Origin: RBG-16-66-20 sp964564865
Lineage (GTDB): Bacteria > Pseudomonadota > Gammaproteobacteria > Burkholderiales > SG8-39
DNA: 64,000 bases
Direction: 5' to 3'
Assembly (NCBI GenBank): GCA_964564865.1
Contig: CAZMDA010000009.1
Location: forward strand, 13,202 to 77,201
Shown: positions 32,484-40,884 of the stretch, piece by piece
How the letters are laid out: the number at the start of each line of letters is the position of its first letter
Position numbering within the stretch: position 1 is the stretch's first letter
The notes under the pieces: model-generated
Databases searched by the model: none
Told to the model about the DNA's origin: nothing
What the model saw: the letters and a program-made list of their open reading frames with translations, nothing else
Translations under genes and position numbers: made by a program

Positions 32484-33707
32484 TCAGGACCGCTCCCCGG
32501 CCGTCTCGCCGGCGCGCACCAGCGCGAACTGCGCCAGCAGCGGCCCGAGCAGCTCGAGGATCGCGACCGCCGAGATCACGATCGCCGCGAGCGACGGGCC
32601 CAGCTGCGGGTAGAGCCGGGTGGTGTCGTGCAGCAGCACCAGGGCGACGCCGGACATCGGCGTCAGCGCGAGCACGAGCAGCGAGGCCTTGCGCACCGGC
32701 AGCCCCGAGGCCGGCGCGAGCGCGAACACGCCCAGCGCCTTGCCCGCGACGCGCGCCGCCACCAGCACCCCGCCGGCGACCGCGCCGGTGGCGAGCATGC
32801 CGACGTCGATGCGCGCCGCGGTCGCGGCGAACAGCAGGATCAGCAGCACCCCGCCGACGCGGCCGAAGCTGAGCGCGACGAACAGGCGCTCGCGGTCCAG
32901 GATGCGGATCGCCACGCCGTAGCCCAGGAGCGTCAGCGCCATGGACAGCTTGAGCGCGTCGGCTGCCCAGACCGCGGCGGCCACCAGCGCGAGGATGCAG
33001 AAGAACTGCGCGTCGTGGCGCCGCCCGAGCAGGCGCAGCAGCGCAAGCGTGGCGGCGGCGAGCGCCGTCGCGGCCGCGAGCGAGCCGAAGATCAGGTAGA
33101 GGGGGTGCAGGACCGCCGCCTGCCAGCCGTGCGCGTGCTCGCGCGCCAGCCATGACAGCAGCACGCCGACGGCGATGACCGCATACACCGTGTTGAGCGC
33201 GCTCAGCAGCAGCAGCCGCTCGGTGACCTGTCCCTGGGCGCGCAGCTCCCGCACCAGCGTCAGCGTGACCGCGGGCGCGGTCGAGATCCCGATCGCGGCG
33301 GCGGCGGCGGCCACCAGCGGCGGCGCGCCCAGCACGAGCAGCACCGCGCACATGGCGCCGAACGCGAACGCGGACTCGAGCACGCTGGTGCCCAGCAGCC
33401 AGGGGTTGCGCCGCAGCCAGCCCGGGTCGACGCGCTGGCCCAGCTCGAACAGAACCACGCCGAGCGCCAGGTCGAGCAGCGGCCGCATCGCCTCCAGCGC
33501 CCGCTGGTCGAGCAGGCCGAGCACGTGCGGCCCGAGCAGCGCGCCGACCAGGCCCCAGCCCAGCAGCCGCGGCAGCTGCAGCCAGCGCTGGACCGCCTCC
33601 CCGGCGAGCACCGCGGCGAGCAGCATCAGCGCGGTCCACGGCAGCGAGGCGCCGAGGCCGCGCAGGTCGGGCAGGAAGAACAGCTCGTCCAGGACGACCG
33701 CGCTCAC
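32484..33707 (-). CDS. Kef-type cation/proton antiporter (CPA2), membrane domain only
   Basis: 407 residues from GTG 33705-33707, about 12 helices of the Na+/H+ exchanger fold: LLGWGLVGALLGPHVLGLL, MRPLLDLALGVVLFELGQRV, AAIGISTAPAVTLTLVREL in the ion-binding unwound region, and LVLALTPMSGVALVLLHD. No C-terminal TrkA-N (RCK) domain is present, unlike KefB/KefC, so regulation must come from another protein or ligand. The start overlaps the mscS stop as GTGA, so channel and antiporter are translationally coupled. Confidence 0.85.
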   Translation of the reverse strand: MSAVVLDELFFLPDLRGLGASLPWTALMLLAAVLAGEAVQRWLQLPRLLGWGLVGALLGPHVLGLLDQRALEAMRPLLDLALGVVLFELGQRVDPGWLRRNPWLLGTSVLESAFAFGAMCAVLLVLGAPPLVAAAAAAIGISTAPAVTLTLVRELRAQGQVTERLLLLSALNTVYAVIAVGVLLSWLAREHAHGWQAAVLHPLYLIFGSLAAATALAAATLALLRLLGRRHDAQFFCILALVAAAVWAADALKLSMALTLLGYGVAIRILDRERLFVALSFGRVGGVLLILLFAATAARIDVGMLATGAVAGGVLVAARVAGKALGVFALAPASGLPVRKASLLVLALTPMSGVALVLLHDTTRLYPQLGPSLAAIVISAVAILELLGPLLAQFALVRAGETAGERS

Positions 33708-34624
33708 CCGCCCCCCGGTTCCCGCAGCGTGCGCACCTGCAGCGCCGGGGCGCCGCCGTCCTTCGCCGCGCCCGGGTAGAGCGTCAGGTGCGGGAACGGA
33801 ATCTCGATACCGCGCGCGTCGTAGGCCTTCTTCAGGCGGCGCAGGAACTCGCGCCGCACGTTCCACTGCTCGATCGGCGGCACGACCTTGAAGCGGCCGC
33901 GCAGGACCACCGCGGAGTCCGCCCAGCGCTCGACGCCGATGACCTCCAGGTCCGCGGCCAGCCGCGGCGCCCACGCCGGGTCGGCCCGCATCGCCTCGCC
34001 CACCTCGCGCATCACCGCGAAGGCCTCGTCGGTGTCCTCGCGGTAGGCGACCCCGACCTCGATCACGGCGTGCGCGAAGTCGCGCGTGCGGTTGGTGACG
34101 ATCTTGATCTCGCCGTTGGGCACGAAGTGCACGTGGCCCTCGAAGTCGCGCAGCCGCACGTGGCGCAGGGTGACCTCCTCCACCAGGCCGCCGATGCCCG
34201 CGACCTGCACCACGTCGCCCTGCCGGATCTGGTCCTCGACCAGGATGAACAGGCCGGCGAAGTAGTCCTTCACCAGGCTCTGCGCGCCGAAGCCGATGGC
34301 GATGCCGGCCACCCCGGCGGTGGCGAGCACCGGCGCGATGGAGATGCCCAGCTCGTTCATCACCAGCATCACGGCGATGACCGCGATCAGCACGGTGCCG
34401 ATGTAGCGGAAGGCCCGCGCCAGCGTGCCGACGCGCTTGATCGCCTCGGCGTCGCTGCGCCGCTCCATGTAGGCGCGGAACTGGCGGATGCCGCGGCGCA
34501 GCGCAACCATCGCCGCCCAGGCCGCGGCGAGGATGATGAGCACGTTGAGCGCCGAGCGCAGGCCCGGGCCCCAGCCGCCCTGCAGCATCTCGCGCAGCGC
34601 GTCCAGCCAATGCGTCATGGGCAC
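33704..34624 (-). CDS. MscS-family mechanosensitive ion channel
   Basis: 306 residues. Three N-terminal helices, then the pore helix and upper vestibule: ATAGVAGIAIGFGAQSLVKDYFAG (the Gly/Ala-packed TM3 and F-G-x-Q-x-L-V-x-D-x-x-x-G motif), the beta domain DQIRQGDVVQVAGIGGLVEEVTLRHVRLRD with VPNGEIKIVTNRTRD, and a mixed C-terminal domain ending in a short charged tail. Opens under membrane tension to release solutes on hypo-osmotic shock. First gene of the mscS-kef-ybdK-hydrolase operon. Confidence 0.92.
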   Translation of the reverse strand: MPMTHWLDALREMLQGGWGPGLRSALNVLIILAAAWAAMVALRRGIRQFRAYMERRSDAEAIKRVGTLARAFRYIGTVLIAVIAVMLVMNELGISIAPVLATAGVAGIAIGFGAQSLVKDYFAGLFILVEDQIRQGDVVQVAGIGGLVEEVTLRHVRLRDFEGHVHFVPNGEIKIVTNRTRDFAHAVIEVGVAYREDTDEAFAVMREVGEAMRADPAWAPRLAADLEVIGVERWADSAVVLRGRFKVVPPIEQWNVRREFLRRLKKAYDARGIEIPFPHLTLYPGAAKDGGAPALQVRTLREPGGG

Positions 34625-34656
34625 CTCCCGGAAAGGAAGTTGGATGCCTGCGCCGT

Positions 34657-34674
34657 CCGCGAGTTCCCTCGCGG
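34657..34674. other. Small GC-rich hairpin between pntB and mscS
   Basis: A 7-bp perfect stem (CCGCGAG / CTCGCGG) with a 4-nt loop lies between the mscS start and the pntB stop on the same strand. It has no T run, so it is at best a weak terminator or an mRNA-stabilising 3' end for the pnt operon. Confidence 0.3.
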
Positions 34675-34682
34675 CGTCGCGC

Positions 34683-36086
34683 TCAGTGCAGCGACTTGAC
34701 GATGTCCTCGACCACCTTCTTGGCGTCGCCGAACACCATCATGGTGCGGTCCATGTAGAAGAGCGGGTTGTCCAGGCCGGCGTAGCCCGCGGCCATGCTG
34801 CGCTTGTTGACGAGGATGGTCCTCGCCTTGTGGACGTCGATGATGGGCATGCCGTAGATCGGGCTGCCCTTCTCGTAGGCGAGCGGGTTGACGACGTCGT
34901 TGGCGCCCAGCACCAGCACCACGTCGGTGGTGCCCATCTCGCCGTTGATGTCCTCCATCTCCAGCACCTGCTCGTAGGGCACCTCGGCCTCCGCCAGCAG
35001 CACGTTCATGTGCCCCGGCATGCGCCCGGCCACCGGATGGATGGCGAACCTGACGTTGATGCCCTTTTCGCGCAGCATCTGCGCCATCTCCTTCACCGCG
35101 TGCTGCGCGCGCGCCACCGCCAGGCCGTAGCCCGGGACGATGACCACGCTCTCGGCGTTCTGCATCAGGAACGAGGCGTCCTCGGCCGAGCCCGACTTCA
35201 CCGTCCTCTCCTCGGCCGCGCCCGCGGCCGACCCTTCGGCCGCTCCAAATCCGCCCAGGATCACCGAGATGAACGAGCGGTTCATCGCCTTGCACATGAT
35301 GTAGGACAGGATCGCGCCCGAGGACCCGACGAGGGACCCGGCCACGATCAGCATCGAGTTGTTGAGCGAGAAGCCGATGCCGGCCGCGGCCCAGCCGGAG
35401 TAGCTGTTCAGCATCGAGATCACCACCGGCATGTCGGCGCCGCCGATCGGGATGATGATCAGCACGCCCAGCATGAAGGCGAGGCCGGTCATGACGATGA
35501 ACGCGGTCCAGTTCGGCTCCGGCGTGAGGAAGAACGCGACGCCGAAGCCGATCATCACCAGGCCGATGGCGAGGTTGAGCCAGTGCTGGCCGGGGAACAC
35601 GATCGGCGCCGAGGAGAACAGGCGGAAGGTCTTGCCCAGGCCGGCCAGCTTGCCGAAGGCGATCACCGAGCCGGAGAAGGTGATGGCGCCGACGAAGGTG
35701 CCGATGAACAGTTCCAGCTTGTTGCCCATGGGCAGGGGGTCGGCGACGCCGAACGCGCCGGGGTTGTTCACCGCCGCGACCGCGATCAGCACCGCGGCCA
35801 TGCCCACCAGCGAGTGCATCGCCGCCACCAGCTCGGGCATCTGCGTCATCTCGACCTTGCGCGCGACGAAGGCGCCGACCGCGCCGCCGGCGACCATCGC
35901 CAGCAGGATGCCGGCGACGTTGCCGCGCGCCACCACCGCCAGCGTGACCAGCACCGCGATGCCCATGCCGATCATGCCGAACAGGTTGCCGCGCCGCGCC
36001 GTGGTCGGCGAGGACAGGCCCTTCAGCGCGAGGATGAACAGGACGCTCGCGACCAGGTACCAGAGCGTGAGCTGGTTGGCGCTCAT
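34683..36086 (-). CDS. pntB: Proton-translocating NAD(P) transhydrogenase subunit beta
   Basis: 467 residues. About nine membrane helices (LYLVASVLFILALKGLSS, GMGIAVLVTLAVVARGNVAGI, FSGSVIAFGKLAGLG) precede a C-terminal NADP(H)-binding domain III: VVIVPGYGLAVARAQHAVKEM, RFAIHPVAGRMPGHMNVLLAEA, VVLVLGANDVVNPLA and TILVNKRSMAAGYAGLDNPLFY. It reduces NADP+ with NADH using proton entry. A short Ala/Glu-rich linker (EGSAAGAAEERTVKSG) separates the two parts. ATG overlaps the pntA2 stop by 4 nt. Confidence 0.96.
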   Translation of the reverse strand: MSANQLTLWYLVASVLFILALKGLSSPTTARRGNLFGMIGMGIAVLVTLAVVARGNVAGILLAMVAGGAVGAFVARKVEMTQMPELVAAMHSLVGMAAVLIAVAAVNNPGAFGVADPLPMGNKLELFIGTFVGAITFSGSVIAFGKLAGLGKTFRLFSSAPIVFPGQHWLNLAIGLVMIGFGVAFFLTPEPNWTAFIVMTGLAFMLGVLIIIPIGGADMPVVISMLNSYSGWAAAGIGFSLNNSMLIVAGSLVGSSGAILSYIMCKAMNRSFISVILGGFGAAEGSAAGAAEERTVKSGSAEDASFLMQNAESVVIVPGYGLAVARAQHAVKEMAQMLREKGINVRFAIHPVAGRMPGHMNVLLAEAEVPYEQVLEMEDINGEMGTTDVVLVLGANDVVNPLAYEKGSPIYGMPIIDVHKARTILVNKRSMAAGYAGLDNPLFYMDRTMMVFGDAKKVVEDIVKSLH

Positions 36087-36379
36087 TTCTGCTTCTTCCG
36101 GAACATTTCCAGCATGCGCTGCGTCACCATGAAGCCGCCGGCGACGTTCACCGCCGCCAGGCCCACCGCGACCAGGCCCAGCACGGTGCCGAAGTCGGTC
36201 TCCATCGGCGCCGCGGCGAGGATGGCGCCGACGATGATCACCGACGAGATGGCGTTGGTGACGCTCATCAGCGGCGTGTGCAGCGCCGGGGTGACGTTCC
36301 AGATCACGTGGTAGCCGACGAACACCGCCAGCACGAACACCACGATGTTGAGGACGGTCGGATCAACGGTTCCACCCAT
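36083..36379 (-). CDS. pntA2: NAD(P) transhydrogenase subunit alpha, part 2 (membrane segment)
   Basis: 98 residues from ATG 36377-36379. Three helices with the conserved HTPLMSVTNAISSVIIVGA stretch. In this split form PntA is two polypeptides, the NAD-binding part (pntA1) and this membrane part, as in Rhodospirillum-type enzymes. It is 2 nt downstream of pntA1. Confidence 0.93.
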   Translation of the reverse strand: MGGTVDPTVLNIVVFVLAVFVGYHVIWNVTPALHTPLMSVTNAISSVIIVGAILAAAPMETDFGTVLGLVAVGLAAVNVAGGFMVTQRMLEMFRKKQK

Positions 36380-36381
36380 GG

Positions 36382-37506
<1,125 letters not shown>

Positions 37507-37614
37507 CTCGAAGTTCTCCCTTGGAAGCCGAATGATACGACAGAGTCCCGGCGCGACCGATCGGAATTGCCCGCGGCTTGCCAAGGCCGGGGCTATCGCG
37601 CCCCGGCAGGCCGC

Positions 37615-39102
37615 CTAATGTAACCGATCGGTTACATCGGCGCGGGCCCGCCAGCCCCAGCGCCGCTCGCCGCGCTCGAAGGCCCACTGCACCGCGAGCG
37701 CCAGCGCCGCCGCCGGCACCGCGCCGGCCAGCATCATGGCGTTGTCGTTCAGCGCCAGGCCCGAGACGATGCGCTCGCCGAAGCCGCCGGCGCCGACGAA
37801 GGCGGCGATGGTCGCCGTGCCGACGTTGATCACGGCGGAAACCTTGATGCCGGCCAGGATCGAGGGCAGCGCCAGCGGCAGCTCGACGCGCCGCATGCGC
37901 TCCGCGGCCGGCAGTCCCAGCGCCATCGCCGCCTGCCGCATCCCCTTGCCCACCGCGGCCAGGCCGGTGTGCGTCCCGCGCACGATGGGCAGCAGCGCAT
38001 ACAGGAACAGCGCCACCAGCGCCGGCCCGGTGCCGATCGCGCCCATGAGCGCGATCAGGAACGCGAACAGCGCGAGCGCCGGGATGGTCTGGATCACGCC
38101 GACCGCGCCCAAGACCGGCTGCTCCGCCCACTTCAGCTTCGCGGCGAGGATGCCGAGCGGGATGCCCGCCGCGATGCTTCCCGCCAGCGAGACGAACACC
38201 AGCAGCAGGTGCTGCCCGGTGAGCCGGAGGAAGTCCGGGCCGAACAGCGCGCCGAGGAACGATCGTCGCGAGGGGTTCGCCGGCGCCGCACCCGAATCCA
38301 GCAGCGCCGCCGCCTCCGCGAAACTCTTGCCCTGCAGCTCCGCCGCCGCGTTCATGCGGATCATCGCCCGCTCGTCGATGCGCTTCTCCAGCGTCTGCAG
38401 CCTGGCCCAGGCCTCCGGGAAGCGCTGCGGCACGTCCAGCCGGTACAGCAGCACCGCGTCGTAGCGCGGGAAGAAGCCGCGGTCGTCCTCCAGCGCGCGC
38501 AACTGGAAGCGCTCGATCTTGGCGTCGGTGGTGTAGATGTCCATGACGTCGATCTTCGCGGCCGCGATCGCCTCGTAGGCGAGGCCGTGGTCCAGGCCCT
38601 GCGGCGTGCCGTGCGGCAGCGCGTAGGCCGCCTTCAGGCCCGGCCAGCCGTCGGCGCGGCCGATGAACTCCTGGGACAGGCCCAGCTTCAGGCCCGGGTG
38701 CTTCGCGAGATCCGAGAGCTTGCGGATGCCCAGCGCCTGCGCGCGCTCCTCGCGCATCGCCAGCGCGTAGCTGTTGTTGAATCCGAGCGGCACCGCGACG
38801 CCGAACCCCATCGGCGCGAGGCCGCGGTTGAGGTCCTCCAGCGTGGCCTTGCCTTCCAGCCTGAGGATCTCGCGCGCGATGGTGCCGGTGTACTCCGGGT
38901 ACAGGTCGATGGAGCCGGCCTTGAGCGCGGCGAACACGATGCCGGTATTGCCCAGGCCCTGGCGGTGGGTGCCGGTGCCGGCGGTGCGGATCAGCAGTTC
39001 GCCGAGGACGTAGGACTCGGTGAAGCGCTTGGAGCCCACCTGCAGCGCCTGCGCCTGCGCCGTGCCGGCGAGCAGCGCGAGCGCAAGCGCAACCAGCCTC
39101 AT
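37615..39102 (-). CDS. Osmoprotectant-type ABC transporter: substrate-binding protein fused to permease
   Basis: 495 residues. Signal peptide (residues 1-18), then an OpuAC/OsmF-type binding domain: VGSKRFTESYVLGELL, GSIDLYPEYTGTIA, GFNNSYALAMR, KIDVMDIYTTDAKI. From about residue 290 an OpuB/YehW-type permease follows with GVIQTIPALALFAFLIALMG, AAMALGLPAAERMRRVELPLALP (EAA loop) and ATIAAFVGAGGFGERI. The binding domain comes first, the reverse of the permease-first order known for OpuABC/ProWX. No osmoprotectant-type ATPase gene is next to it. Candidate substrates are betaine, choline or other quaternary amines. The last codons lie in a 20-bp palindrome. Confidence 0.88.
   Translation of the reverse strand: MRLVALALALLAGTAQAQALQVGSKRFTESYVLGELLIRTAGTGTHRQGLGNTGIVFAALKAGSIDLYPEYTGTIAREILRLEGKATLEDLNRGLAPMGFGVAVPLGFNNSYALAMREERAQALGIRKLSDLAKHPGLKLGLSQEFIGRADGWPGLKAAYALPHGTPQGLDHGLAYEAIAAAKIDVMDIYTTDAKIERFQLRALEDDRGFFPRYDAVLLYRLDVPQRFPEAWARLQTLEKRIDERAMIRMNAAAELQGKSFAEAAALLDSGAAPANPSRRSFLGALFGPDFLRLTGQHLLLVFVSLAGSIAAGIPLGILAAKLKWAEQPVLGAVGVIQTIPALALFAFLIALMGAIGTGPALVALFLYALLPIVRGTHTGLAAVGKGMRQAAMALGLPAAERMRRVELPLALPSILAGIKVSAVINVGTATIAAFVGAGGFGERIVSGLALNDNAMMLAGAVPAAALALAVQWAFERGERRWGWRARADVTDRLH
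37618..37637. promoter_or_regulatory. Perfect 20-bp palindrome, TetR-operator-like, upstream of pntA1
   Basis: ATGTAACCGA followed by its exact reverse complement. It overlaps the last codons of the osmoprotectant ABC gene and lies 112 bp before pntA1 on the same strand. The AACCGATCGGTT core resembles operators of TetR-type repressors. No regulator gene is in the window. Confidence 0.55.
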
Positions 39103-40859
39103 GCCGCCCGCTCTTGCCGCGCCGCTTCGGTTCCCGTGCCGAGGAACTGCAGCGCCGCCAGGTTCGCATACAGCCCGCCCTGCCCCATCAGCTGCGCGTG
39201 GTTGCCCTGGGCGACGATGCGGCCGCGGTCCATCACCACGATGCGGTCGGCGTGCTGCACCGTGGCCAGGCGGTGCGCGATGACCAGGCTGGTGCGGCCG
39301 CGCTCCAGCGCCTCCAGCGCCTGCTGCACCATGCGCTCGCTCGCCGCGTCGAGCGAGCTGGTGGCCTCGTCCAGCAGCAGGATCGGGCGGTCGGCGAGCA
39401 GCGCGCGCGCGATGGACAGGCGCTGACGCTGGCCGCCGGAGAGCGTCACGCCGCGCTCGCCCAGCACGGTGTCCAGGCCCTGCGGCAGGCGGTGGATGAA
39501 CTCCAGCGCGAAGGCCTGCTCGCAGGCGCGCTCGACTTCTTCCCGCGTCGCTTGCGGGCGGCCGTAGCGGACGTTGTCGAGCACGCTGGCGGCGAACACC
39601 ACCGGGTCCTGCGGCACCACCGCGATCAGGCGCCGCAGCGCCGCCGGGTCGAACTCGCGCAGGTCGGTGCCGCCGACGCGCACCGCGCCCGCCTGCGGGT
39701 CGTAGAAGCGCAGCAGCAGCGCGAGCACGGTGGTCTTGCCCGCGCCGGAGGGCCCGACCAGCGCCACGCGCTCGCCCTGCGACACGGTGAGCGAGAAGCC
39801 CTCCAGCGCGGGCGTGCCGGGGCGCGCGGGGTAGGCGAAGCGCACCGCGTCGAAGCACACGCCCGCGTGCGGCGGGCGCGGCGCCGGCAGCGCCGGCGCG
39901 GTGATCGACGGGCGCGTGTCGAGGATCTCCATCAGCCTCTCGGTGGCCCCCGCCGCCCGCTGCAGCTCGCCCCAGACCTCGGACACGGTGCCGGCGCCGG
40001 TCGCCACCACGAAGGCGTAGAACACGAACGCCGAGAGCTCGCCCGCGGTCAGGCGCCCGGCGAAGACGTCGTGGCCGCCCACCCAGAGGATCACGCCCAC
40101 GGCGCAGAACGCGATCAGCATCACCGAGGCGATCAGGAAGGCCTTCTGCCCGATGCGCGAGACGCCGGTGCGGTACGCGGCTTCCGCGTGCTCGCCGAAG
40201 GCGCGCCGGTCCTCGCCCTCGTGGGCGTAGGCCTGGACGGTGCGGATCTCGTGCACCGCCTCGTCCACGTACGCGGAGACGTCGGCCACCCGGTCCTGGT
40301 TGTCCCGCGACAGGCGCCGCACCCGGCGGCCGAGCAGCAGGATCGGCACCAGCGTCGCCGGGATCCCGAGCAGCACGAAGGCGGCGAGCTTCCAGCTGAC
40401 CACGAACATCATCACCGCGGCGCCGGCCATCATCAGCAGGTTGCGCACGAACATGGACAGGCCGTAGCCGATCACCTGCTGCAGCAGCGTGGTGTCGTTG
40501 GTCAGGCGCGAGATCACCTCGCCGGTGCGCGTTGCCTCGAAGTACGCGGGCTCGAGCGCGAGGATGTGGTTGAACAGGCTCCGGCGCAGGTCGGTCACCA
40601 CGCGCTCGCCGAGCGTCATCATCAGGTAGAAGCGCGCGAAGGTCGCCGCCGCGAGCAGCGCGGCGACCCCGATCATCGCCGCCAGGGCGGCGTCCAGCAT
40701 CCGCGGGCTGGCGCCGCCGAAGCCCTGGTCCACCACCAGCTTGAGGCCGTGCCCGAGCAGGAGCACGCAGCCAGCGGCGACCACCAGCGCGACCAGCGCC
40801 GCGGCGAGCTTCAGCCGGTACGGGGCGACGAAGCGGGCGAGGCGCAGGACGTGGGCCAT
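39099..40859 (-). CDS. MsbA-like ABC exporter (half transporter)
   Basis: 586 residues: six-helix ABC transmembrane domain (residues 1-310, with the segment SRLTNDTTLLQQVIGYGLSM typical of type-I exporters) and nucleotide-binding domain. NBD motifs: Walker A VGPSGAGKTTVLALL, Q-loop VVPQDPVVF, signature TLSGGQRQRLSIARALL, Walker B ILLLDEATSSLDA, and H-loop VIAHRLATV. Works as a homodimer; family members export lipid A, lipids or drugs. Its stop codon region overlaps the start of the osmoprotectant transporter gene by 4 nt, yet the two proteins belong to unrelated systems, and it cannot replace that transporter's missing ATPase because it carries its own membrane domain. Confidence 0.9.
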   Translation of the reverse strand: MAHVLRLARFVAPYRLKLAAALVALVVAAGCVLLLGHGLKLVVDQGFGGASPRMLDAALAAMIGVAALLAAATFARFYLMMTLGERVVTDLRRSLFNHILALEPAYFEATRTGEVISRLTNDTTLLQQVIGYGLSMFVRNLLMMAGAAVMMFVVSWKLAAFVLLGIPATLVPILLLGRRVRRLSRDNQDRVADVSAYVDEAVHEIRTVQAYAHEGEDRRAFGEHAEAAYRTGVSRIGQKAFLIASVMLIAFCAVGVILWVGGHDVFAGRLTAGELSAFVFYAFVVATGAGTVSEVWGELQRAAGATERLMEILDTRPSITAPALPAPRPPHAGVCFDAVRFAYPARPGTPALEGFSLTVSQGERVALVGPSGAGKTTVLALLLRFYDPQAGAVRVGGTDLREFDPAALRRLIAVVPQDPVVFAASVLDNVRYGRPQATREEVERACEQAFALEFIHRLPQGLDTVLGERGVTLSGGQRQRLSIARALLADRPILLLDEATSSLDAASERMVQQALEALERGRTSLVIAHRLATVQHADRIVVMDRGRIVAQGNHAQLMGQGGLYANLAALQFLGTGTEAARQERAA

Positions 40860-40884
40860 GCGCGGACTTTACACTTTGCGCCCG

